From a virus: DNA of 22,572 nucleotides. Where the stretch lies: positions 1 to 22,572 of IMG/VR virus record IMGVR_UViG_3300033182_000320, one strand, 5' to 3'. The translations under genes and the position numbers were made by a program. Under the pieces are notes generated by a model. That model did not search any database and was not told the origin of the DNA. It saw only the letters and a program-made list of their open reading frames with translations. Positions 12,802 to 19,214 of the stretch are shown here, piece by piece (within the stretch, counting starts at the first letter, position 1; every line of letters begins with the position of its first letter).

Positions 12802-12951
12802 ATGGAACTAGAATTCAAGGTAAAACTTGACACAGAAAAAGAACAAGACATAGAGTTGATCGAAGATTTAATGGAACAACTACATGACTTAAAAGAAATA
12901 TTGGAAAACATTAAGAACGGCCTAAATAATACTACTACAACAAGGAAATAA
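12802..12951 (+). CDS. Small acidic coiled-coil ORF between polymerase and cupin
   Basis: This 49-residue ORF starts at ATG 12802, one base after the polymerase stop, with GGAG at 12791-12794 as a ribosome-binding site. It ends in TAA at 12949-12951, three bases before the next ATG. The product is acidic and helical, with a heptad-like run (IELIEDLMEQLHDLKEILEN) and a Thr-rich tail (NNTTTTRK). The good spacing to both neighbours and the clean coiled-coil pattern suggest it is real. Function unknown; it could be a small partner of a replication protein. Confidence 0.6.
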   Translation: MELEFKVKLDTEKEQDIELIEDLMEQLHDLKEILENIKNGLNNTTTTRK

Positions 12952-12954
12952 AGT

Positions 12955-13287
12955 ATGAAATACGGAAGTTATTTTGATGTAGGCGGCACTGTTGTAAAAC
13001 AAGATGATCGCTATATTGTTAAAGATAATACAGAACTAAACAACTTAGTTCTTAGTTCTACAAGACTTAATCCAAACAAAAGTACTTCTGGACATAAACA
13101 TGAAGGTCAAGAAGAAGTATATATGTTTATTACTGGTAGCGGTGAAATGGAATTAGACGATGAAAAGTTTTCTGTTACTGCTGGAGATATTGTTACAATA
13201 AAAGATGGAGTATTTCATCGTGTCCATGCTGGGCAGTATGGTTGTTATTTTATTTGTGTATTTGACGGCAAAAGAGATCAAAAATAA
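12955..13287 (+). CDS. Small cupin-fold protein
   Basis: The protein has 110 residues and a single cupin barrel. Cupin motif 1 is GHKHEGQEEVYMFITGSGEM, giving His47, His49 and Glu53 as probable metal ligands. Motif 2 is AGDIVTIKDGVFHRVHAG with His88. The full ligand set suggests a metal-binding, catalytically competent barrel like those of small sugar-phosphate isomerases or epimerases, or sensor cupins. The substrate cannot be told. AAGG at 12942-12945 lies ahead of the ATG. The next gene, a sugar-nucleotide-type SDR enzyme, starts two bases after the stop, which favours a sugar-related role. Confidence 0.8.
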   Translation: MKYGSYFDVGGTVVKQDDRYIVKDNTELNNLVLSSTRLNPNKSTSGHKHEGQEEVYMFITGSGEMELDDEKFSVTAGDIVTIKDGVFHRVHAGQYGCYFICVFDGKRDQK

Positions 13288-13288
13288 C

Positions 13289-14017
13289 ATGCGTATATTA
13301 TTAACAGGACACAAAGGGTTTATCGGTAGCGAGTTATGGAAACAACTACGTTATGACGGTCATACTGTATACGGTATTGACTTAAAAGAAGGCCAAGATG
13401 TTCTTACCTGCGATTTAAACTATGAAGTAGACGTAGTTATTCACTTAGCAGGTAAATCAGGTGTAAGAGAAAGTTTAAAGAACGCAGGTGCATATTGGTA
13501 TAATAATGTAGAAGGAACAAAGCGCATACTTGAACGTTTTAAAGATACTAGAGTAATATATGCTAGTTCAAGTTCAGCATATGAACCGCATCTTAATCCT
13601 TATGCAGCATCCAAACTAATGTGCGAATATGCTGCTGAAAATCATAAAAATGCACTCGGATTAAGATTGCACACAGTATATTCTGATACTCCAAGAGAAG
13701 GAATGTTTTTGGATAAACTTTCAAAAGATACGCTGGAATATACAACAAATCATTATAGAGATTTTATACATTTAACAGATGTATGCAATGCTTTCAAATT
13801 AATTATCGAAAGTAAATTAAAAGGTGTAATGGATGTAGGAATGGGTTATAGTGTTAGTATCAAAGATATTGCACCTAATCTTCCAATCCGTCTAAATACA
13901 CCACATGAAAGAAGTCACACACAGGCTAACACAAAATTATTGTCAGAACTAGACTTCAAACCTAAATATAGTATAGAAAAGTTCTTGACAGACAAAGGCA
14001 TAGAGCATAAAATATAA
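13289..14017 (+). CDS. NAD-dependent epimerase/dehydratase (extended SDR family)
   Basis: The protein has 242 residues from the ATG at 13289. A start at 13205 would lie deep inside the cupin gene and add a meaningless extension. The N-terminus MRILLTGHKGFIGSELW has the GxxGxxG nucleotide-binding motif. Ser94-96 (YASSSSAY) and Tyr105-x3-Lys109 (NPYAASK) form the SDR catalytic set. Later landmarks LRLHTVYSDTPREGMF and RDFIHLTDVCNAF are typical of nucleotide-sugar epimerases and dehydratases. It is shorter than the usual 300-330 residues, mostly in the substrate-binding C-terminal part, so specificity is unknown. It would act in the cytoplasm on an NDP-sugar. The end of the gene carries the likely promoter of the clamp gene. 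Confidence 0.88.
   Translation: MRILLTGHKGFIGSELWKQLRYDGHTVYGIDLKEGQDVLTCDLNYEVDVVIHLAGKSGVRESLKNAGAYWYNNVEGTKRILERFKDTRVIYASSSSAYEPHLNPYAASKLMCEYAAENHKNALGLRLHTVYSDTPREGMFLDKLSKDTLEYTTNHYRDFIHLTDVCNAFKLIIESKLKGVMDVGMGYSVSIKDIAPNLPIRLNTPHERSHTQANTKLLSELDFKPKYSIEKFLTDKGIEHKI
13985..14013 (+). promoter_or_regulatory. Sigma70-type promoter for the sliding clamp gene
   Basis: TTGACA at 13985-13990, a 17-base spacer and TAAAAT at 14008-14013 (one mismatch to TATAAT) lie inside the end of the SDR gene. The -35 and -10 boxes are 53 and 30 bases before the ATG at 14038, exactly as in the promoter before dsbA. AAGGAG follows at 14024-14029. The shared geometry raises confidence above what the hexamers alone would give. 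Confidence 0.65.
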
Positions 14018-14037
14018 CTTCATAAGGAGAAACAGGC

Positions 14038-14769
14038 ATGAAAGATATTTTACAAGACATAGTTGCGCATACACACGCACTAGGTTTCTTATCACTAGTT
14101 AAAGTCACTTCAGAAAATGGCAAAACTAGTATTGATTCAATGGCAGAGGATCGTTCAGTTATTCTTTCTGCAGAAACACATAATGCAGTAAACGAGTTTA
14201 CCGGCGTATTTGGTATGCCTAACTTAGAAAAGTTGAACCTGCACTTAAAGAATCCAGAATATAAAGATAACGCAAAAATTGAAGTAGTAAGTGCAGAACG
14301 CAACGGCGAAGTTATTCCTACACATATTCACTTTGAAAATGCAGCAGGCGACTTCCAAAATGATTATCGCTTTATGAATAAACAAATCATTGAAGAGAAG
14401 TTGAAGACTGTTAAGTTCAAAGGTGCTAATTGGGATGTTACCTTTACTCCTGCTATGGCAAGTATTGCACGTATGAAGTTAATGAGTGCTGCGCATACCG
14501 AAGAAGTAACATTTGCTGTTAAAACAGAAGACGGTAACTTAGTATTTTACTTTGGTGATGCAAGTACACACGCAGGTTCGTTCGTGTTCCAGCACGATGT
14601 AGGCGGAGAACTAAAGCATACTTGGAGTTGGCCAGTAGCACAAGTTCAGAGTATTCTTAATCTAGACGGCGACACGACTGTAAGTATTTCAGATCAAGGT
14701 GCCATGATGATTTCAGTAGATTCTGGCTTGGCAAAATTTGATTATATCTTACCTGCACAGAGTAAGTAA
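14038..14769 (+). CDS. 45: gp45-like DNA polymerase sliding clamp
   Basis: The protein has 243 residues (T4 gp45 has 228). The sequence runs as two similar beta-rich halves without catalytic motifs. The first half has NAVNEFTGVFGMPNLEKLNL, like the gp45 LNGFLGILSLV stretch. The second has MASIARMKLMSAAHTEEVTF followed by short beta strands and ends in AKFDYILPA. The protein would form a trimeric ring that holds DNA polymerase on DNA and, in T4, also activates late transcription with gp33 and gp55. The call rests on the layout and on gene order near gp43, not on a search. A strong AAGGAG precedes the ATG, and a promoter of the dsbA type lies 53 bases upstream. TAATG joins it to the TGT-like gene. 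Confidence 0.72.
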   Translation: MKDILQDIVAHTHALGFLSLVKVTSENGKTSIDSMAEDRSVILSAETHNAVNEFTGVFGMPNLEKLNLHLKNPEYKDNAKIEVVSAERNGEVIPTHIHFENAAGDFQNDYRFMNKQIIEEKLKTVKFKGANWDVTFTPAMASIARMKLMSAAHTEEVTFAVKTEDGNLVFYFGDASTHAGSFVFQHDVGGELKHTWSWPVAQVQSILNLDGDTTVSISDQGAMMISVDSGLAKFDYILPAQSK

Positions 14770-16331
14770 TGACCGAGATGAACACAGATTTAACAACCAG
14801 TCAAAATGACTATGCGTTGTTTTTGCCGGCAACGTCTGGCTTCTATGCGTCATTTATTGGATATCAAAGAATGCGATATCCTTATGTACAACCGTCAAGA
14901 ATCCCGCAAAACTTTGTAAACGATGTTGAGAGTTTAAATTTCTTAGACCCAAATAACGGATTGTTTTATTATAAGTGGTGCTTGTATAGCGCAGGCCATG
15001 CAAACTTAGATTTAAACAAACAAGACGATAGAGAAGAAATGTTTAGAACTAGAGATCGTTCAGGTACTAGTTGGGTACTCGGTGACTCTGGCGGATTCCA
15101 AATCGGTAAGGGTAAGTGGGAAGCAGATTGGAAAGATCCAAACTGCCCGGCGGCACAGAAGAAACGTAGTCAAGTATTAAACTGGATGGATAATCTAATG
15201 GACTATGGAATGTGCTTAGATATTCCAGCGTGGGTTGCTCGCAGTCCAGAAGGTCAAAAAGCAACTGGTATTTCTACTTACGCAGAAGCAGTACAAGGAA
15301 CTTACTTAAACAACGAATACTTTATTAATAATCGTAACGGCAACTGTAAGTTCTTAAATGTACTACAAGGTGAAAATCACGCAGACGCAGACGATTGGTA
15401 CAGTCGCATGAAGAAGTTTTGTGATCCAAAAGTATATCCAGATGCGCACTTTAACGGCTGGGCAATGGGTGGTCAGAATATGTGTGATGTTCACTTAGTA
15501 CTAAAGCGTTTGGTTGCATTGAGATTCGACGGATTGCTGGAACAAGGGTTGCATGATTGGATGCACTTCTTAGGTACATCGAAACTAGAATGGGCTGTAT
15601 TACTTACAGACATTCAACGTGCTGTTCGTAAATATCACAATCCAAACTTTACTATTAGTTTTGACTGTGCTAGTCCGTTCTTAGCAACCGCTAATGGTCA
15701 AATGTACATCCAGACAGAAATTGAAGATCGTAAAAAATGGTTATACAGAATGTTGCCTACACTAGACAATAAGCAATATGCCGGCGATACTAGACTGTTT
15801 AGAGATGCATTAATACAAGATGGTGTGTTCCCATACGTCGAAAACAGTCCTGTACTAGACGGTGTTAAAACAAATGAGATTTGTGTATACGCTCCAGGCA
15901 ACCTGAATAGAATGGGTAAAGAAAATAAAACTTCTTGGGATAGTTTTACTTACGCAATTCTTATGGGACATAATGTTTGGATGCACCTTACTTCCGTGCA
16001 AGAAGCAAATCGTCAGTATGATGCAGGACTAACTCCTGCTATGTTGGTACAAGAACGTTTCGACAGAGTCTTCTTTAGAGATGTTGTAGATGCAATTTTT
16101 GCAACAAGTGACAGAGGCGAAGCAGATAGAATTGTAGAAGAATTTAGTCGTTTTTGGATGGCTATTCCTGGTACACGAGGTGCTGTAGGCAAGCGCACTG
16201 TTAATGCTAGTACACATTTCCATAACTTGTTTGAAGAAGTAGAACCAGAACCGTCTGAGCCAGATACCTGCGAAGATTTTACCGAAGAACAAGAACACAA
16301 TTTAGAAGTATTGGAAGAAAGCGTAGAATGA
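14769..16331 (+). CDS. TGT/DpdA-like transglycosylase, candidate 7-deazaguanine insertion enzyme
   Basis: The protein has 520 residues. TGT-fold signatures appear in order: LGDSGGFQIGKG (106-111; Asp106 matches the TGT active-site Asp), CLDIPAW (Asp151), FLNVLQGE (about 195-202, like GIVQGG), GWAMGG (230-235), HFLGTSK, and FTISFDCASPF with Asp299 at the nucleophile site. The Cys/His zinc cluster of bacterial tRNA TGT is not visible in the C-terminal part. The enzyme family swaps guanine for a 7-deazaguanine base: in tRNA for TGT, in DNA for phage DpdA. In a phage, DNA modification that blocks restriction is the better guess, but RNA cannot be excluded. The acidic C-terminal tail (EPEPSEPDTCEDFTEEQEH) is a phage-type extension. 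Coupled to the clamp gene by TAATG and to the next gene by ATGA. Confidence 0.72.
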   Translation: MTEMNTDLTTSQNDYALFLPATSGFYASFIGYQRMRYPYVQPSRIPQNFVNDVESLNFLDPNNGLFYYKWCLYSAGHANLDLNKQDDREEMFRTRDRSGTSWVLGDSGGFQIGKGKWEADWKDPNCPAAQKKRSQVLNWMDNLMDYGMCLDIPAWVARSPEGQKATGISTYAEAVQGTYLNNEYFINNRNGNCKFLNVLQGENHADADDWYSRMKKFCDPKVYPDAHFNGWAMGGQNMCDVHLVLKRLVALRFDGLLEQGLHDWMHFLGTSKLEWAVLLTDIQRAVRKYHNPNFTISFDCASPFLATANGQMYIQTEIEDRKKWLYRMLPTLDNKQYAGDTRLFRDALIQDGVFPYVENSPVLDGVKTNEICVYAPGNLNRMGKENKTSWDSFTYAILMGHNVWMHLTSVQEANRQYDAGLTPAMLVQERFDRVFFRDVVDAIFATSDRGEADRIVEEFSRFWMAIPGTRGAVGKRTVNASTHFHNLFEEVEPEPSEPDTCEDFTEEQEHNLEVLEESVE

Positions 16332-17203
16332 AAGGGTTAATTATTGGTATGGGTATTGGCGGACTGTATCAGTCCGTCCTTACTACATTAGGGTATGATA
16401 TTGTAACTGTAGACACTAATCCTGATAAAAATGCTGACTTTACTGATGTAGACTCAGCTATTGAAACACACAAAAACTTTGATACCGTACATATTTGTAC
16501 TCCAAATTTTACTCATAAGGAGTTAACCGAAAAAGTTGCTCCTATTAGTAAAATTGTATTTGTAGAAAAGCCAGGATTTAAAAACGCAGCAGAGTGGCTA
16601 GATGTTATTACTAAATTTCCAAACACACGTATTATGATGATTAAGAATAATATGTGGCGAGATAACATTAAGGATTTACAAGAATTAGCCAACCGTTCAG
16701 ACTTAGTACGTATCGAATGGATTAGAAGAAATTGTATTCCTAGTCCTGGTAGTTGGTTCACTACAAAAGAGCTTGCATACGGCGGTGTTAGCAGAGATTT
16801 AATGCCGCATATGCTTAGTCTTTATATTGCATTAAACCCAAATTGGTTAGATAAAGAATCGATTTTTTCTAGTGCGGTCCAACAATGGAAATTAGAAGAA
16901 ATTGAAAGTACAGAATACGGAGTAATTAATCCAAATGGTGTTTACAATGTAGACGATTTGTGTATAATAGAATTTGACAACTGGCACTTAGAATCAAACT
17001 GGCGCAGTTTAGAAAAAGAAAGTAGTGCTATCGAATTTGTTTCTAACGGAGAAGTATTTGATCGGTTTGAATTAGGGTGGTGTCCAGAAGAAGCATACCT
17101 AAATATGGTTAAGGACGCTGTAGAAAACCTAAATAACAATGAGTTCTGGGACGAGCAATTTAAACAAGATTTTTGGATTCACACACAAATAGAAAAACTA
17201 TGA
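16328..17203 (+). CDS. Gfo/Idh/MocA-family NAD(P)-dependent oxidoreductase
   Basis: The protein has 291 residues. The N-terminal Rossmann fold starts LIIGMGIGGLYQS (GxGxxG at 7-12), followed by VHICTPNFTHKEL (about 54-66) and VEKPGF with Glu80-Lys81-Pro82, the signature of this family. YGGVSRDLMPHMLSLY (about 151-167) fits the usual catalytic region with a conserved His after the G-G-x-x-x-D. Members oxidise or reduce sugars, inositols or nucleotide sugars. It is a little shorter than typical 330-residue enzymes. ATGA overlaps connect it to both neighbours; the following gene encodes another dehydrogenase, so the two may work on one carbohydrate pathway. Confidence 0.85.
   Translation: MKGLIIGMGIGGLYQSVLTTLGYDIVTVDTNPDKNADFTDVDSAIETHKNFDTVHICTPNFTHKELTEKVAPISKIVFVEKPGFKNAAEWLDVITKFPNTRIMMIKNNMWRDNIKDLQELANRSDLVRIEWIRRNCIPSPGSWFTTKELAYGGVSRDLMPHMLSLYIALNPNWLDKESIFSSAVQQWKLEEIESTEYGVINPNGVYNVDDLCIIEFDNWHLESNWRSLEKESSAIEFVSNGEVFDRFELGWCPEEAYLNMVKDAVENLNNNEFWDEQFKQDFWIHTQIEKL
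16360..16376 (+). promoter_or_regulatory. Hairpin at the start of the Gfo/Idh gene
   Basis: CGGACTG and CAGTCCG form a perfect seven-base-pair stem with the loop TAT, 32 bases after the ATG at 16328. There is no T-run, so it is not a terminator. It lies fully in coding sequence. A role in translation is possible but unproven. Confidence 0.3.
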
Positions 17204-18099
17204 AAGTAAAACTTTTACATACAACAGGCAATGGCGTCTTCGAAGAAACAGAATGGGAAAAGCTAGAACCTAGCGAAACTGAAATTGAAGTAAAGGCTGT
17301 AATGACTGGTGTTTGTCGTAGCGATATCGACATGATGGAAGGCAACTTCGGTCCTCTTCCATTATCGATGCAAGGACACGAAGGGCTAGGTATAGTAACA
17401 AAAGTAGGTAGTAAAATTGACGATGTTAAGGTAGGCGATTACGTGGCAACACGCGGAGAACCCGCTTATGCTGATTACTACAATACTCGTAAAGATGAAT
17501 ATGTACGTGTACCTGCACTAGATCCTAAATACATTGTAGAACCTGTTGCATGCGGTGTTAACGTTGTTATGCAACCTTATAACGAAATTAAAAATCGTTC
17601 CGGACACCAATCAAGATGTTTAATCTTAGGAAGCGGTTTTCTTGCTTGGATTGTATACAATACATTAAACTTATTGAATTTAGAGTTTTCTGAAATTGTT
17701 GTCGTCGGAAATCACAATAAGGACTTATGGGAAGATAAATTAAGTTCTTCTTACGAAGGTGCATTTGATGTTGTGATTGACCTAAGCAGCAGGACAGATG
17801 TACTAGACAACATTGAAGTTAACAACGAAGCATTATTTGTTCTTGGCGTGCAAAAGAAACTTACGTCAGACTTTAGTAATTTATTATGGAAAGCATGTAC
17901 CGTTATTTTTCCAAGTCCTAGAACCAAAAACTTTATTCATGCAATGGAATATTCAGTAAGTTGGTTAACTTCGGGTGCATTGACTATTGACAATTTCTGG
18001 ACTCAAGGTTATAATAGAACTACAGAATGGCAGAAAGCATTTGAAGATGGTATTAACAGATCGGAAGGTTATAGCAGAGGATACATCAAGTGGGATTAA
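17200..18099 (+). CDS. Medium-chain (zinc-type) alcohol dehydrogenase family protein
   Basis: The protein has 299 residues from the ATG at 17200, which overlaps the upstream TGA; an ATG at 17173 would only extend into the previous gene. The catalytic zinc site is recognisable: Cys39 (TGVCRSDID), His60-Glu61 (MQGHEGLG) and Cys118 (VEPVACGVN). The structural-zinc Cys cluster is absent and the loop that should hold it is short. The nucleotide-binding motif is LILGSGFLAW, in which the third Gly is Ala. The protein is about 40 residues shorter than normal MDR enzymes. It most likely oxidises a polyol or sugar alcohol with NAD(P), next to the Gfo/Idh enzyme. The altered dinucleotide motif leaves cofactor preference open. 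Confidence 0.83.
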   Translation: MKVKLLHTTGNGVFEETEWEKLEPSETEIEVKAVMTGVCRSDIDMMEGNFGPLPLSMQGHEGLGIVTKVGSKIDDVKVGDYVATRGEPAYADYYNTRKDEYVRVPALDPKYIVEPVACGVNVVMQPYNEIKNRSGHQSRCLILGSGFLAWIVYNTLNLLNLEFSEIVVVGNHNKDLWEDKLSSSYEGAFDVVIDLSSRTDVLDNIEVNNEALFVLGVQKKLTSDFSNLLWKACTVIFPSPRTKNFIHAMEYSVSWLTSGALTIDNFWTQGYNRTTEWQKAFEDGINRSEGYSRGYIKWD

Positions 18100-18608
18100 A
18101 CACTGAAGAACGTCAACAAGTTAGATTTTTTACTGGTTACGAAGTAGAGCATACTATTGCTTATGGTGCTCATACTCTTTTCGTTGTAGGTATTCAACCT
18201 TTAGAAGAAATTCTTAAACTAGCCAAACATCATGAAGTAAAGCAAATTTACTTTGGTACCAGCCAAAGTTTTAACCCGTCTACACCTACTTCAGAAGAAT
18301 ATAAGCCTTGGGACGATATGATTATCGGTTGTTTGGAACAAGATTATTGGGTAGCATTAGACTTTGGTGTGGAACATGTCGAAGGTGTTATCGAATCTGG
18401 ATACTCTGAATACGAAAGATTTATTCCTATGATTAGTGTTAAGATTCCTTATATCAATCAATTAAACTATAATGCTACACTAAAAATTGACGATATTACT
18501 TGGGGGGCAACAAATCCAGGTGTATGGACACATCATTTACAAAGTCTAATGGGTAAGGATAAATTTACCTATTGGGATCAATATACACAAGACGCAGATT
18601 TAGGTTAA
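18090..18608 (+). CDS. Hypothetical protein of unknown function, GTG start
   Basis: The protein has 172 residues. The GTG at 18090 has AGAGG at 18076-18080 and overlaps the upstream gene by ten bases. The sequence is alpha/beta: RFFTGYEVEHTIAYGAHTLF, VVGIQPLEEILKLAKHHEVK, QIYFGTSQSFNPSTP, DYWVALDFGVEHVEGVI, ERFIPMISVKIPYINQLN. It has no Cys cluster, no nucleotide loop and no membrane segment, so I cannot assign an activity. I have the impression that T4-like cyanophages carry relatives. The position between two enzymes and a QueD-like gene suggests a metabolic or modification role. That is guilt by association only. Confidence 0.7.
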   Translation: MGLNTEERQQVRFFTGYEVEHTIAYGAHTLFVVGIQPLEEILKLAKHHEVKQIYFGTSQSFNPSTPTSEEYKPWDDMIIGCLEQDYWVALDFGVEHVEGVIESGYSEYERFIPMISVKIPYINQLNYNATLKIDDITWGATNPGVWTHHLQSLMGKDKFTYWDQYTQDADLG

Positions 18609-18610
18609 TT

Positions 18611-18991
18611 ATGAACGCAACAAAAAGTATTTGGGTTACCTTTCGCAAAGAAGGTATTCATATGTATCCAGGTGCAGACACTGATCCAAAGTTAGCAACA
18701 GGTGACTGGGATGACGTTTCGTTCTTGGGTGTTCCGCACAGACACATATTTCACTTCCGTGTCCGCATTGAAGTATTTCATAATGATCGCGACATTGAAT
18801 TTATTCAATTTAAGCGTTGGTTGGAACGACTGTTTGACCAAGGCACATTAGAACTCAACCACAAGTCATGTGAAATGATCTCAGATGATTTGTATGAGGC
18901 AATTTCTACAAAATATCCGAACCGCTTTGTAGAAATTGAAGTAGCAGAAGACGGTGAAAACGGTTCATTAATTTTTTATCCAGTAAATTAA
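18611..18991 (+). CDS. QueD/6-pyruvoyl-tetrahydropterin synthase-like T-fold protein
   Basis: The protein has 126 residues from the ATG at 18611; a start at 18572 would only add a basic tail from inside the previous gene. The order of elements fits the QueD/PTPS T-fold. A first strand ends in GIHMYPGA (His17). Then comes FLGVPHRHIFHFRVRIEV, in which His43-x-His45 takes the place of the HGH zinc pair. Next are IEFIQFKRWLERLF (like the V.DF..LK helix), LELNHKSCEMISDDLYEAI (like LDH..LN...PT.EN) and VEIEVAEDGENGSLIFY (like V.V.ET....A.Y). The catalytic Cys four residues before the zinc pair is replaced by Leu39. It may therefore be a divergent or changed-function member. Two genes upstream of it and beyond lies the TGT-like gene, a natural pathway partner. 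Confidence 0.5.
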   Translation: MNATKSIWVTFRKEGIHMYPGADTDPKLATGDWDDVSFLGVPHRHIFHFRVRIEVFHNDRDIEFIQFKRWLERLFDQGTLELNHKSCEMISDDLYEAISTKYPNRFVEIEVAEDGENGSLIFYPVN

Positions 18992-19007
18992 AAGAGAGTA
19001 AAATAAA

Positions 19008-19214
19008 ATGGCAAGCAACTTCCCTCCAGTAGATAAGATTTTTGACGATCTGGAAAAGTTCCGCGACTATTGTCGCTTTGAAGGTCACGTTTTTAACGAG
19101 GCTGATTTGTATAAAGACGGTGCTCGTGTATGGGAAGCATACAAAAAGCATCAAGGTTGGCTTAAGGCAAAGGCTCGCAATAAGTCGCGTAATAATAATT
19201 TTAGGGGAGCGTAA
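19008..19214 (+). CDS. Small basic hypothetical protein
   Basis: The protein has 68 residues. The ATG at 19008 follows AGAGAG at about 18993-18998. The N-terminal half is acidic and aromatic (FPPVDKIFDDLEKFRDYCRF), and the C-terminal half is basic (AYKKHQGWLKAKARNKSRNN). No family is recognised. The mixture suggests a small helical protein that could contact nucleic acid through its tail. It ends in a TAATG overlap with the glycosyltransferase gene, whose GGGGAG ribosome-binding site lies in its last codons. Confidence 0.65.
   Translation: MASNFPPVDKIFDDLEKFRDYCRFEGHVFNEADLYKDGARVWEAYKKHQGWLKAKARNKSRNNNFRGA

Noticed and set aside
13205-13288. Earlier start for the SDR gene
   Set aside because: It overlaps the cupin gene by 83 bases, and MRILLTGHKGFIG is the normal SDR N-terminus.
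16013-16300. Two overlapping - strand frames inside the TGT-like gene
   Set aside because: Both are shadows of the + strand gene and have no supporting start signal.
17173-17199. Earlier start for the dehydrogenase gene
   Set aside because: The ATG at 17200 in an ATGA overlap fits the local pattern; the extra residues MDSHTNRKT come from the previous gene's codons.
18572-18610. Earlier start for the QueD-like gene
   Set aside because: It adds a basic peptide (MGSIYTRRRFRLI) from within the upstream gene; the ATG at 18611 follows that gene's stop directly.
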